From the NCBI GenBank assembly GCA_017548425.1, contig JAFZAB010000026.1, positions 1-37,510 on the forward strand: 37,510 bases of DNA. The letters run 5' to 3'. The position numbers and the translations under genes were made by a program. Shown one piece after another: positions 8,087-16,762 of the stretch. This DNA is from Victivallales bacterium (lineage in GTDB: Bacteria; Verrucomicrobiota; Lentisphaeria; Oligosphaerales; Oligosphaeraceae). The notes under the pieces are model-generated. The model had not been told where the DNA came from, made no database searches, and worked only from the letters and a program-made list of their open reading frames with translations. Each line of letters starts with the position of its first letter. Position 1 is the first letter of the stretch.

Positions 8087-10534
8087 ATGAAAAAGCAAGA
8101 TTTCCTCAAACTCATCCGATCGAAGATCACCTTCCTCGACGGTGCGACTGGCACGGAACTCGCAAAACTCGGCATGCCCCATGGCGTCTGCCCGGAGGCA
8201 TGGGTCATCGAACATCCGGACGCCATCGCGACCATCCAGAAAAACTACGAAGCCGCAGGCTCGGACATCGTCTATGCCTGTACGTTCGGCGCCAATCCCA
8301 TCAAGCTCGCCAATTACGGGCTTGAAAAAGACGCTCTTGCCATGAACCGCTGCCTCGCGAGAATCTCGAAAGAAGCCATGACACACGCCTTGGTCTTCGG
8401 CGACATGGCTCCCACAGGCCGTTTCATCGAACCGTTCGATGAAGACGCCCTTCCCTTCGAAGAAGCCGTGGCGGTCTATAAGGAACAGGCCCGCGGCCTT
8501 CTTGAAGGCGGCGTGGATGGTTTCGCCATCGAAACGATGATGGACATTCAGGAGACTCGTGCCGCGTTGATCGCCGTCCGTGAACTGGATGCGGACATTC
8601 CGGTCATCGTGACCATGACGTTCGAACAGAACGGCCGCACCCTCACGGGCAATTCGCCTATTTCCTCCCTCATTACGTTGCAGGCACTTGGAGCGACCGC
8701 CTTCGGTTGCAACTGCTCCACAGGGCCTGAACACATGGTTGAAATCATCAAGGCCATGAAGCCCTATGCACGCATCCCGCTCGTCGCGAAACCAAACGCC
8801 GGCATGCCGAAACTGGAAGGCGAAAAGACCGTTTTCGATTTGACGGCGGAGGATTTCGCCCCGCAGTTGAAGACACTTGTCGATGCAGGCGCCTCCATCG
8901 TCGGCGGTTGCTGCGGAACCTCTCCGGCCCATATCGCAGCCGCCTCCAAACTGATTGCTCCGCTCACGCCACCGCCGTTCGGCGAGTCCACTTTGTCCTG
9001 CGTCAGTTCGCCGCGCAAATTCCGCGTCATCTCCCCTGAACAGCCTTTCGCCATTGTCGGCGAACGCATCAATCCGACTGGCAAGAAAGCCCTTCAGGCG
9101 GAACTCCGCGAAGGCAAATTCGATCTTGTCCTGCAATACGCGGAAGAGCAAGTCGATGCAGGAGCTGAAATTCTGGATGTCAACGTCGGTGTTCCGAACA
9201 TCGATGAAGTCTCGACGATGAAGCAGATCATCGCGCAGTTGCTCATGGAAACGCACACGCCGCTTTGCATCGACACGACCAAGCCTGAAGTCGCGGAAGC
9301 CGCCCTGCGCCTCTATCCGGGCCGCGTCCTGTTCAATTCCATTTCCGCAGAAAAGGAACGGCTGGAAGTCGTTCTGCCGATCGCCGCCAAATACGGCGCC
9401 ATGATCGTCGTCCTCCCGTTGGATGACGCGGGCATTCCGGCCACCGTCGAAAAACGCGCCGCCGTCGCCACCCGTATCATGGATGAGGCTTCCAAATACG
9501 GTTATGAAAAGCGCGACTTCGTGGTCGATGGGCTCGTGATGACCGTTTCTTCCAATCCGCATGCGGCGCAGGACACGCTGGCCCTCATCAAATGGGCCGC
9601 GTCCAACCATCTTAACACCATCTGCGGCTTGTCCAACGTCTCGTTCGGACTGCCACGCCGCGATCTTGTCAACCGCGCCTTCATGGCCATGGCCATCGGC
9701 GCAGGCCTCAACTGCGCCATCGCTAATCCCATGCTCGCGGACATGATTGAAACCGTCAAATCCGGCGATGTTTTGATGTCGAAGGATGAACAGGCCCGAT
9801 GTTTCATCGAGGCCTTCGCAGGCACGGAGCCAAACCACCCTAAGATGGCTGCGGCGGCAGTCTCAGCCTCCGCCGCAGCCACCACCGCCACCTTGGCCAC
9901 CACGCCCAAGGATATGCTGAGACATGCCGTCATCAATGGCAACGATTCCCTCGCCGCGACCGCCCTGCAAAAATGCCTGGACGAGCATATGCCGCCGCAG
10001 GAAATCGTCAACGACATTCTCATCCCCGCGATTTCGGTCGTCGGTGAAAAATACGAACGGAAGGAGTTCTTCCTGCCGCAACTGCTTGGCGCAGCCAAAA
10101 CCATGCGCAACTCAATGGCGACGTTGGAGCCGCTGCTTGAGGCGGCCCATGCGAACGCAGGCGGAGCTCCCGCCGTCCCGTTCATTCTCGCAACCGTCAA
10201 AGGCGACATCCATGACATCGGCAAAAACATCGTCGCCGTCATGTTGCGCAACTACAATTTCAATGTCATCGATCTTGGACGGGATGTTCCGGCCGATACG
10301 ATTCTGGACGCGGCGGTCGCCAACAACGCCAAAATCGTCGGCCTCTCCGCCTTGATGACGACCACCATGACGGAGATGAAAACCGTCATCGAAACCGCCA
10401 AGGAACGCGGTCTCAACGACTTGAAATTCATCGTCGGCGGTGCCGTCGTGACGGATGACTACGCGCAGTCCATCGGCGCCTACTACGCGAAAGACGCCAT
10501 GGACACCGTCCGTATCGCCCAGAAACTCAGCTGA
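8087..10534 (+). CDS. metH: Cobalamin-dependent methionine synthase lacking activation domain
   Basis: MetH moves a methyl group from methyl-tetrahydrofolate through cobalamin to homocysteine. Domains in order are: homocysteine methyltransferase (about residues 8-295), with FLDGATGTELAKLG and the zinc cysteines in GCNCSTGPEHM and VGGCCGTSPAH; pterin-binding domain (about 320-600, FAIVGERINPTGKKA); an Ala-rich linker; cobalamin cap (about 620-705); and B12 Rossmann domain with the axial-His motif GDIHDIGKN (His near 708). At 815 residues it ends there; E. coli MetH has about 1227 and includes a SAM-dependent reactivation domain. Reactivation must come from a separate protein not seen here. The gene starts 28 nt after the PhoH stop, with no SD and no room for a cobalamin riboswitch. 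Confidence 0.95.
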   Translation: MKKQDFLKLIRSKITFLDGATGTELAKLGMPHGVCPEAWVIEHPDAIATIQKNYEAAGSDIVYACTFGANPIKLANYGLEKDALAMNRCLARISKEAMTHALVFGDMAPTGRFIEPFDEDALPFEEAVAVYKEQARGLLEGGVDGFAIETMMDIQETRAALIAVRELDADIPVIVTMTFEQNGRTLTGNSPISSLITLQALGATAFGCNCSTGPEHMVEIIKAMKPYARIPLVAKPNAGMPKLEGEKTVFDLTAEDFAPQLKTLVDAGASIVGGCCGTSPAHIAAASKLIAPLTPPPFGESTLSCVSSPRKFRVISPEQPFAIVGERINPTGKKALQAELREGKFDLVLQYAEEQVDAGAEILDVNVGVPNIDEVSTMKQIIAQLLMETHTPLCIDTTKPEVAEAALRLYPGRVLFNSISAEKERLEVVLPIAAKYGAMIVVLPLDDAGIPATVEKRAAVATRIMDEASKYGYEKRDFVVDGLVMTVSSNPHAAQDTLALIKWAASNHLNTICGLSNVSFGLPRRDLVNRAFMAMAIGAGLNCAIANPMLADMIETVKSGDVLMSKDEQARCFIEAFAGTEPNHPKMAAAAVSASAAATTATLATTPKDMLRHAVINGNDSLAATALQKCLDEHMPPQEIVNDILIPAISVVGEKYERKEFFLPQLLGAAKTMRNSMATLEPLLEAAHANAGGAPAVPFILATVKGDIHDIGKNIVAVMLRNYNFNVIDLGRDVPADTILDAAVANNAKIVGLSALMTTTMTEMKTVIETAKERGLNDLKFIVGGAVVTDDYAQSIGAYYAKDAMDTVRIAQKLS

Positions 10535-10541
10535 CACATCC

Positions 10542-10570
10542 AAAAGGCCGCGCCATTTGCGCGGCCTTTT
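10542..10570 (+). terminator. Terminator after metH
   Basis: A 12-bp stem, AAAAGGCCGCGC/GCGCGGCCTTTT, has the 5-nt loop CATTT and is followed by CCTTTTCC. It begins 7 nt after the metH stop and ends the PhoH-metH transcript. Confidence 0.9.
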
Positions 10571-10584
10571 CCTTTTCCTGTCAA

Positions 10585-10616
10585 CCCTTGTCCCTTTCGT
10601 CCCTTTCGTCGTTTTT
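10585..10616. repeat. 9-bp tandem repeat (GTCCCTTTC)n
   Basis: Two exact copies of GTCCCTTTC are flanked by degenerate units (CCCTTGT, GTCGTTTTT) between the metH terminator and the next gene. Read in the other direction it would encode Lys-Gly-Thr repeats, which I treat as a spurious reading. Confidence 0.8.
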
Positions 10617-10618
10617 CC

Positions 10619-11116
10619 ATGCCTACTCTTCAGCACAATCCAGAAAGAACACGGTTGCTGTCACTTACTGAACAGCAGCTTCTCGCCGAATGCCGCTGTG
10701 ACACGATGCGCGGCACGGGCCCTGGCGGACAGAAACGCAACAAGACGGAATCCGCCGTTCGCGTCACGCATGTCGCAACTGGCCTTTTCGCCTTTGACGA
10801 CGTGGAGCGTTCGCAGCACATCAACCGCCATCACGCCTTGCAGAAGCTCAGGCTGGAATTCGCCTTCCATCTGCGTTGCGAACCAACGGCATGGAAACAG
10901 CCTGTTCCCGGCCCATCGTCAGATAGTTTTCCGTTATGGGCCGCCGTAGCGTTGGACGCCCTTTTCGCGACGGATTTCAAACTGGCGGATGCCGTTGTCA
11001 TTTTAGGCACAACGACTTCCCAACTTGTGAAGAATCTTCTGAAACTGCCCGCCCTCTGGCAGTTCGTCAATGAAGAGCGTGTCAAACGCAATCTACCAAC
11101 ATTGAAAAAGCTGTAG
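10619..11116 (+). CDS. Peptide chain release factor-like protein (GGQ domain only)
   Basis: The 165-residue protein carries the catalytic GGQ domain of class I release factors: RGTGPGGQKRNKTESAVRVTH (about residues 34-54) is nearly identical to the RF1/RF2 core. GGQ inserts into the ribosomal peptidyl-transferase centre and triggers peptidyl-tRNA hydrolysis. The stop-codon recognition domain of RF1/RF2 is missing. The C terminus (about 95-165) is a helical segment ending NEERVKRNLPTLKKL, less basic than the tail ArfB/YaeJ uses to enter the empty mRNA channel. It may act in ribosome rescue, but the exact subfamily is uncertain. It follows a terminator and repeat, so it probably has its own promoter. 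Confidence 0.85.
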   Translation: MPTLQHNPERTRLLSLTEQQLLAECRCDTMRGTGPGGQKRNKTESAVRVTHVATGLFAFDDVERSQHINRHHALQKLRLEFAFHLRCEPTAWKQPVPGPSSDSFPLWAAVALDALFATDFKLADAVVILGTTTSQLVKNLLKLPALWQFVNEERVKRNLPTLKKL

Positions 11117-11154
11117 CCATAAGCCATAGGCCATAGGCCATAAGCCATAAGCAT
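11115..11154. repeat. 7-bp tandem repeat (AGCCATA/GGCCATA)n
   Basis: Five full heptamers plus a partial one lie between the converging release-factor-like gene and the amidohydrolase. The unit is the same family as ATAAGCC at 5724-5750, with A/G variation at the first base. Confidence 0.9.
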
Positions 11155-11169
11155 TTGGTCTTTCGTCCC

Positions 11170-11994
11170 TTAACGTTCCACGTTAAGCGCCGAAAGGCCA
11201 AATATATGGTCTGCGTTTCCCCAGAAGATTTTGTCTTTGTCTTCTTCAGACAGCGTCAAGCCTTCGATATCCGCAATGCCGGACGTCAAGGCCTGCCATG
11301 GCGAATCTGTTCCGAACACGACGCGATCAATGCCATGCAAGCGGATGAGCCGTTCAAACTTGCCCGGTTCGTCCTTCATGTACATCGCGCTGAACGACGT
11401 ATCGATATAGACGGGACGGCCCGCCAAATCGCGTTCCATCTCCCCCCAGTTCAGCCAGCCGCCCATGTGCGCGCAGATCAACGTCAAGGCTGGATGACGG
11501 CGGACGACTTCCGCAAAGTCCGCAGGACGAGAATGGAACGGCGGTTGGAAACCAACGTCGTTACCCGCATGGATCAAAACGGGCATCCGTTCCGCTTCGC
11601 AGAACGACCAGATCTTCTCCATGCGCTCTTCCAACGGATTGAACTCCTGGTATTCGGGATGCATCTTTATGCCGTACAGCCCCAAATCTTTTACATGGTG
11701 CAATTCGCCAATCACATCTTCGTCGTCCGGATGGACACCACCCATCGACAACGTCGGCCAATGGTTTCGCGCCGCCACTTTTTCGTTCAGCGAATGGGCC
11801 TGTCCGGGGCGCGTCACAACGGGAAGATTCATCCACGCCGTGTAGCCAGCCGCCTCCGCCTTCGCTTTCAAACCATCGTAAGTTCCATCTGTATAAACGG
11901 GCAGATGGGCCGATTTTTCCTGCAAATGGACCAAAACCGCAGCGGCTATCTTATCCGGCCAGACATGCGTATGAACATCAAAAATCTTTCTCAT
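11170..11994 (-). CDS. Amidohydrolase-related TIM-barrel protein
   Basis: This 274-residue protein belongs to the amidohydrolase-2 family (decarboxylases and lactonases of the amidohydrolase superfamily). The metal-site residues are in place: HxH at residues 8-10 (DVHTHVWPD), GIKMHPEYQEF in the middle, VLIHAGNDVGF, ICAHMGGW, and the late Asp in VVFGTDSPWQ. There is no signal peptide, so it is cytoplasmic. It is transcribed alone on the minus strand between two plus-strand units, so context gives no hint of substrate. Simple lactone hydrolysis or decarboxylation are possibilities from the family only. Confidence 0.88.
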   Translation of the reverse strand: MRKIFDVHTHVWPDKIAAAVLVHLQEKSAHLPVYTDGTYDGLKAKAEAAGYTAWMNLPVVTRPGQAHSLNEKVAARNHWPTLSMGGVHPDDEDVIGELHHVKDLGLYGIKMHPEYQEFNPLEERMEKIWSFCEAERMPVLIHAGNDVGFQPPFHSRPADFAEVVRRHPALTLICAHMGGWLNWGEMERDLAGRPVYIDTSFSAMYMKDEPGKFERLIRLHGIDRVVFGTDSPWQALTSGIADIEGLTLSEEDKDKIFWGNADHIFGLSALNVER

Positions 11995-12144
11995 TCACGA
12001 ACCTTTGCCAATACCGTCGAAACGATGACGGCAAATCGGCCAGAATGCCGTCTGACGGCGGCCCTCCATTCCCCTTGTTTATACCATAAATATAATATGC
12101 CAGCCATGCACGTCCATATATTCTCCCTTTTTTTGTGGGATTTT

Positions 12145-12173
12145 TTGGAACTTTTGCGATTTCATGCCATATT
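12145..12173 (+). promoter_or_regulatory. Possible sigma-70-type promoter for the coiled-coil lipoprotein
   Basis: TTGGAA, a 17-nt spacer and CATATT, the latter preceded by TG one base upstream (extended -10 form), lie about 55 nt before the ATG at 12230. The -10 is a weak match, so this is tentative. Confidence 0.35.
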
Positions 12174-12229
12174 TATTAATTTTAAGTTTTAAAAGGAATA
12201 ACCAACCGCAACAAACAACGGAGACCATA

Positions 12230-12862
12230 ATGTTCAAAAGCCTACAATCCACCATATTCTGCTTCGCGGCAGTCATTCTCGCCATCATTCTCATCGCCAG
12301 CTCTTGCTCGGACAGTAAGAAAAAGGCAGAGCTCAACAGCATGCTCGAAGCGTTGAGCCAACGGAACGATGAATTGTCGAAGGAAAAAGAAACGGCCTTA
12401 CAGGAATTGGAAGCGACGAAAGCCGAATCCAAGATTCTTTCAGACCAAATCAAAGCGGAATCCGAACGCAGCCAAAAGAATCTCAAACGTGCGGAAAGCC
12501 TCGCGACCGCTAATCTCGCCATGAAAGAGCAGTTGGAAAACGCCAAAAAGCAGATTGCGGACGCGCAGACCAAGCTGCTGGTCGCTCGCCAGTTGGCCGC
12601 AAACGCCGCCAACCCACAGGAAATCAAGAAATTGGAAGAGGAACTCAAGACCGCCAAAGACAACCTCAAGACGGTCAAAGACGATCTTGCCAACAAAGAC
12701 ATTCAGTTGAAGATCCTTATGCCGCAAAGCCGTAAACTGGCCGAACAGCTACTAGAAGCCCGTAAGCAATTGGAAGCGGCGACCGCCGCCAAGGCGTCGC
12801 AGCCTAAGACCGCCCAGCCTCAACAGCCGAAGAGCGTCCAGACACAGCAAAAGAAAAAGTAA
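12230..12862 (+). CDS. Coiled-coil lipoprotein, function unknown
   Basis: The 210-residue protein has an N-terminal hydrophobic segment (about residues 7-23) ending in IASSC with Cys26, a plausible though not ideal lipobox. Almost all the rest is a heptad-rich coiled coil (about 30-185; for example ELNSMLEALSQRNDELSKE and KKLEEELKTAKDNLKTVKDD). A short Ala/Gln/Pro/Lys tail (about 185-210) follows. It is probably exported and anchored in the outer or inner membrane with the rod in the periplasm. I chose ATG 12230 because GGAG lies just upstream and it starts directly with the signal sequence; an in-frame ATG at 12164 would put 22 residues before it. The next gene encodes a large secreted protein, suggesting a shared envelope role. 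Confidence 0.8.
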   Translation: MFKSLQSTIFCFAAVILAIILIASSCSDSKKKAELNSMLEALSQRNDELSKEKETALQELEATKAESKILSDQIKAESERSQKNLKRAESLATANLAMKEQLENAKKQIADAQTKLLVARQLAANAANPQEIKKLEEELKTAKDNLKTVKDDLANKDIQLKILMPQSRKLAEQLLEARKQLEAATAAKASQPKTAQPQQPKSVQTQQKKK

Positions 12863-12925
12863 GCCGCAACGGCGACAGCGTTTTTCCTCCCACATCCGCC
12901 ATTTCAACCTAAATCAATCACTATC

Positions 12926-15900
12926 ATGCATAAAAAAAACTATCTTCTCATACTGCTCGTCGTTGCCTGCTCCGCCATTCTCCACGCACAGGAGATTCCA
13001 GCCTTCCTGAACGTACAGGAAATGCTCAAAATGGCGCAAGACGTTACAAAGGAAAAGTATCCGGATGCGGATGACGCGCTCGTCGATGACTACATTCTCA
13101 CCACCTACCAGGCGGACGGCACGGCCGTCACGTTCGACGACCAGGCGTTCAAGATTCTGACGGAAACCGGCAAGAACAACAACCGCACCATTTCGCTGTG
13201 GTTCAATGAAAGCTACGGCAAGGCGCAGGTCCTCTCCGCGAAAATCTACAAGCCAGACGGCCGCGTCGTCACCATCGATGTGGAGAAACAGACAAAAGTC
13301 ATGGTGGACCGCTCCCAGATGTCCTCCAATATCTACGATCCCAACGAGAAAGTGTCCACCACTACCATTCCGGACTTGGAGATCGGAGACGTCCTCCATT
13401 TCATCACCCGCAATGACATCCTCAAGCCACGTGTTCCCAACACGTTCAGCGATTACCACACGTATGAATCGACGCAGCCCATAATCCGCTACGTCATCGA
13501 AATCAATGGTCCGAAATCCCTTCCGCTGGCCAATCGCATCGTGAAGGACCGTGTCGAAAAGACCGTCACATACGTGGAAAAGGATCTTGGCGACCGCATC
13601 AGCTACAAATGGACCGCCGCCAACGTCCCGCAGGCCTTCCCCGAACCGCGCATGCCCGCCATGTACACGGTCGTCCAACGCCTGCTCGTTTCCACGATTC
13701 CGACATGGAACGACGTCTCCAAATGGTATTGGAATCTCTGCCAGCCACACATGAAGGCCTCAGACGCCATGAAGGCTAAAGTAGCGGAACTGATAAAAGA
13801 CGCCAAAACGCGCGACGAGAAAATCCGTGCCGTCTTCCGCTTCGTCTCGCAGGAGATCCGCTACATGGGCATCACCATTGAAAAGGAAGCCCCCGGTTAC
13901 GAGCCGCATGACGTCGAACTCACGTTCAACAACCGTCACGGCGTCTGCCGAGACAAAGCCGCACTGCTCGTTTCCATGCTCCGCGAAGCCGGTCTGGAAG
14001 CCTTCCCCGTGCTCATCAGCGTCGGCCCGCTGAAAGACATGGAAGTCCCGCAGCCGTATTTCAACCACGCCGTCACCGCCGTTCTCAACGAAGACGGCTC
14101 CTATCTCCTCATGGACTCCACGGATGAAAACACGCAGCAGCTCTTCCCCGCCTATCTCGCCAACAAGAGCATTCTGGTCGCCCGTCCGGAAGGCGACACG
14201 CTGCGGACAAGCCCCTTCTCCCCCGCGAAGGAAAACATGCTGTACATCGACGCCAACGGCGAAATCAAACGCGACGGGTCCTTCGAAGCCACTGCGCAAA
14301 TCACGTTCGACGGCATCAATGACAACGCATACCGCGGCACATTCGCCAGTTACACGCCGCAACAGCAGCGTCAGTTCTTCGAACGCGTCGTCAAGCATGT
14401 CGCACCGGGCGCCACGCTCAAGGCATTCGAAATCACGCCCAAAAACATGTTGGACACGAAAGACATTCTGAAAGCGACGCTTGCCATCAGCACGGACGCC
14501 AATCTCTTCGTCCACAACGGCGACAACGCCATGCTGGACATCCCGCAGTTCGGCTATTCCGTCGGCATCATCAATTTCATCCTCCACGCCACTGGTCTTG
14601 AAAAGCGCAAATACCCGCTGGTCACAGACATAGCTTGCGGCGTCGAAGAACATATTCGCATCAAAGTCGCCCCCGAATGGGGCGATCCCGCCGCCCTTCC
14701 CGAATTCAAGGACATCAACGAAGCGCCGTTCTTCTGGCATAAGGAGCTCGCGTTCGATCCACAGGAAAGAACCATCAGGCTCGGCAAATATTTCGCCATC
14801 GACGCCGTCCAGTTCTCCCCTGAACAGTACGCCCAGTTGAAAGGCCATTTGAAGGCCATTGAAGTCAACGACCGCAAGATGGCCATTTTCAAATGCACGC
14901 CGCAGCCCACCGCTCTCGCGAAATCCGAAGAGGCGGATTTCAATCTCGTCAAGCAGGAAATCAACATCGCCCTGTCGGACGAATACAATTGGACGATGAC
15001 CGAAACCGTTACCAAGGAAATTCTTACGTACAACGGCAAAAAGAGCAACTCCGAACTCAAAATCTCCTACAATCCCGTCTGGCAGGACGTCAAAATCAAT
15101 TACGCCCGCGTGACCACGCCGTCAAAGGAAAAGGACGGCAAGCCCGTCATCAAGGAAATCTCCGAGCAGGAAATCAATCTCATGGATGAAGGATGGGTCG
15201 CTTCTGCTCCGCGCTATCCTGCTGGCAAGACGCTCGTTGCGTCATTGCCCGGCGTTGAAATCGGCAGCGTCATCGACTACCAGATCACAACCGTCTGCAA
15301 GAACCAGCATTTCTTCTCCTTCGCCGTCAATTTCAAAGGCAGCAATCCCATCCAGAAACGGCAGGTAACCATCTCCGCCCCAACGCATATCAATCTCCAA
15401 TCCGCCGTCTATCAGAACGGCTTCCTCGCTCCGGACAAAGACGCCCATCAGAACAATATCACGGAAAACATCAAGAAAGAAAACGACCGTACCATCTGGA
15501 CATGGACCGCCATTGACCAAGGCATGATCGCGAAGGAAGTCAGCCTCCCGCCATCCACCTCCTTCCTCCCCTCCATCCAGACATCGACTGGCAACTGGGC
15601 TGCTTTCACGACAAAAATCGCCAATGCGCTCACGGAAAAGGCCAAAGCAGGTGCCGCTCTGAAGGCGGTCGCTGACCAAATCCGCCAGAAGTCCAAAGAT
15701 GATTTGATCAAAGGCGCGCGTGACTATGTCGCGCAAGCCATCCGTACGGCCGGCCCGAATTTCCTCAACCTCCCGCTATCCTGCCTCTCCGAGCCGGAAG
15801 TCACGATTACGCAAGGATATGGCAATCAGGCAGACAAAGGCATCCTCCTCTTCGCTTTGTTGAAAGAACTCGGCTACCAGCCCGAATTCGTTCTCGCGGG

Positions 15901-16753
15901 CGGGCCGCTCCATCCGCTGGTTTTCCAAAACGCCGTGGATCGCCCCACGCCCACCCTCTTCTCCATCCTTCTGCTCAAATTGACCGTTGACGGCAAGACA
16001 TTGTGGCTCAACGATCAAGACCAATATGCACAGCTTGGCACAACGTCGTTTGACAAATACCACGCCATGCAGATGAACGGCCGCCCGTTCGTCATCGTGC
16101 CGGATGCGCCATTCGCCAACAACTCCAAAACGGAAATCACCATCCAGTTGCAGGACGACGGCTCCGCCCTCTACACGGAGAACTCCACCTACTGCGCAAC
16201 GCCTTACGCCAGAACGAAAAAGTACTATGCGGAAATCACGCCGGAAGACCGTCGTCGCCACATTCAGGAAATGGTCGCGGACGTCTCGCAATCCGCCACG
16301 CTGGAAGGCGATTTCGTCACGGATTTCAACAGCTATCCCGGAAAGCGGACGTTCTCCTGCCGCATAAAGGATTTCGCCGTCATCGACAAAGACTACTACT
16401 ATTTCAACATCCCGTGCGGCTCCTTCACAGGCGCCCTTGGCACGACGACGGATGAACGCAAGAATCCGCTCTACTGGGGCGGTTATTCCGAAAGCCACTT
16501 GCAGGTGCGGCTCGTCCTGCCGCCGTCGTTCCAAAACACCGTCATCATGCCGCAGGATGTGAATTGGACGCAGCCTTCCGGAAGAGGCGAAATCGTCTCG
16601 CGCAAATCCGTCAATCCGGATCATTCCATTACCTTCACCTACGATGTCAATTTGACGCCGGACGTCATTCCGCAAGGCAAGTATCAGGAACTGAAAGACC
16701 TCAGCAAGACTCTCTACCATGCGGCCATGACGACCGTCCTCCTGAAGAAATAA
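12926..16753 (+). CDS. Secreted tandem DUF3857/transglutaminase-like protein
   Basis: This 1275-residue protein has a signal peptide (about residues 1-21, ending ILHA-QE) and two similar halves. The first (about 25-640) has a DUF3857 domain then a transglutaminase-like domain with a complete Cys-His-Asp triad: Cys341 in RHGVCRDKAALL, His381 in YFNHAVTAV and Asp397 in LLMDSTDE. The second (about 665-1260) repeats the plan, but the matching positions are Gln968 (GYGNQADKGILL), Ser and Asn (LWLNDQDQ), so it cannot use the same chemistry. DUF3857-transglutaminase proteins are common in Bacteroidetes and PVC bacteria; their substrates are mostly unknown. It sits in the periplasm or outer membrane by inference. 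There is no SD; the start is the first Met before the signal sequence. Confidence 0.9.
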   Translation: MHKKNYLLILLVVACSAILHAQEIPAFLNVQEMLKMAQDVTKEKYPDADDALVDDYILTTYQADGTAVTFDDQAFKILTETGKNNNRTISLWFNESYGKAQVLSAKIYKPDGRVVTIDVEKQTKVMVDRSQMSSNIYDPNEKVSTTTIPDLEIGDVLHFITRNDILKPRVPNTFSDYHTYESTQPIIRYVIEINGPKSLPLANRIVKDRVEKTVTYVEKDLGDRISYKWTAANVPQAFPEPRMPAMYTVVQRLLVSTIPTWNDVSKWYWNLCQPHMKASDAMKAKVAELIKDAKTRDEKIRAVFRFVSQEIRYMGITIEKEAPGYEPHDVELTFNNRHGVCRDKAALLVSMLREAGLEAFPVLISVGPLKDMEVPQPYFNHAVTAVLNEDGSYLLMDSTDENTQQLFPAYLANKSILVARPEGDTLRTSPFSPAKENMLYIDANGEIKRDGSFEATAQITFDGINDNAYRGTFASYTPQQQRQFFERVVKHVAPGATLKAFEITPKNMLDTKDILKATLAISTDANLFVHNGDNAMLDIPQFGYSVGIINFILHATGLEKRKYPLVTDIACGVEEHIRIKVAPEWGDPAALPEFKDINEAPFFWHKELAFDPQERTIRLGKYFAIDAVQFSPEQYAQLKGHLKAIEVNDRKMAIFKCTPQPTALAKSEEADFNLVKQEINIALSDEYNWTMTETVTKEILTYNGKKSNSELKISYNPVWQDVKINYARVTTPSKEKDGKPVIKEISEQEINLMDEGWVASAPRYPAGKTLVASLPGVEIGSVIDYQITTVCKNQHFFSFAVNFKGSNPIQKRQVTISAPTHINLQSAVYQNGFLAPDKDAHQNNITENIKKENDRTIWTWTAIDQGMIAKEVSLPPSTSFLPSIQTSTGNWAAFTTKIANALTEKAKAGAALKAVADQIRQKSKDDLIKGARDYVAQAIRTAGPNFLNLPLSCLSEPEVTITQGYGNQADKGILLFALLKELGYQPEFVLAGGPLHPLVFQNAVDRPTPTLFSILLLKLTVDGKTLWLNDQDQYAQLGTTSFDKYHAMQMNGRPFVIVPDAPFANNSKTEITIQLQDDGSALYTENSTYCATPYARTKKYYAEITPEDRRRHIQEMVADVSQSATLEGDFVTDFNSYPGKRTFSCRIKDFAVIDKDYYYFNIPCGSFTGALGTTTDERKNPLYWGGYSESHLQVRLVLPPSFQNTVIMPQDVNWTQPSGRGEIVSRKSVNPDHSITFTYDVNLTPDVIPQGKYQELKDLSKTLYHAAMTTVLLKK

Positions 16754-16762
16754 ACAGTTCCC

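Noticed and set aside
8078..9838. A 586-residue open frame on the minus strand opposite metH
   Set aside because: It lies wholly antisense to a gene with clear MetH motifs, has no recognisable domain, and reflects the codon bias of the true gene (GCC/TTC-ending codons leave few antisense stops).
10831..11154. A minus-strand frame starting with Met-Ala-Tyr-Gly repeats
   Set aside because: The start is generated by the 7-bp array and the rest is antisense to the release-factor-like gene.
13760..14848. A 362-residue minus-strand frame inside the DUF3857 gene, with similar ones at 12914-13750 and 15776-16720
   Set aside because: The plus-strand frame is continuous for 1275 residues with a signal peptide and catalytic motifs; the antisense frames have none.
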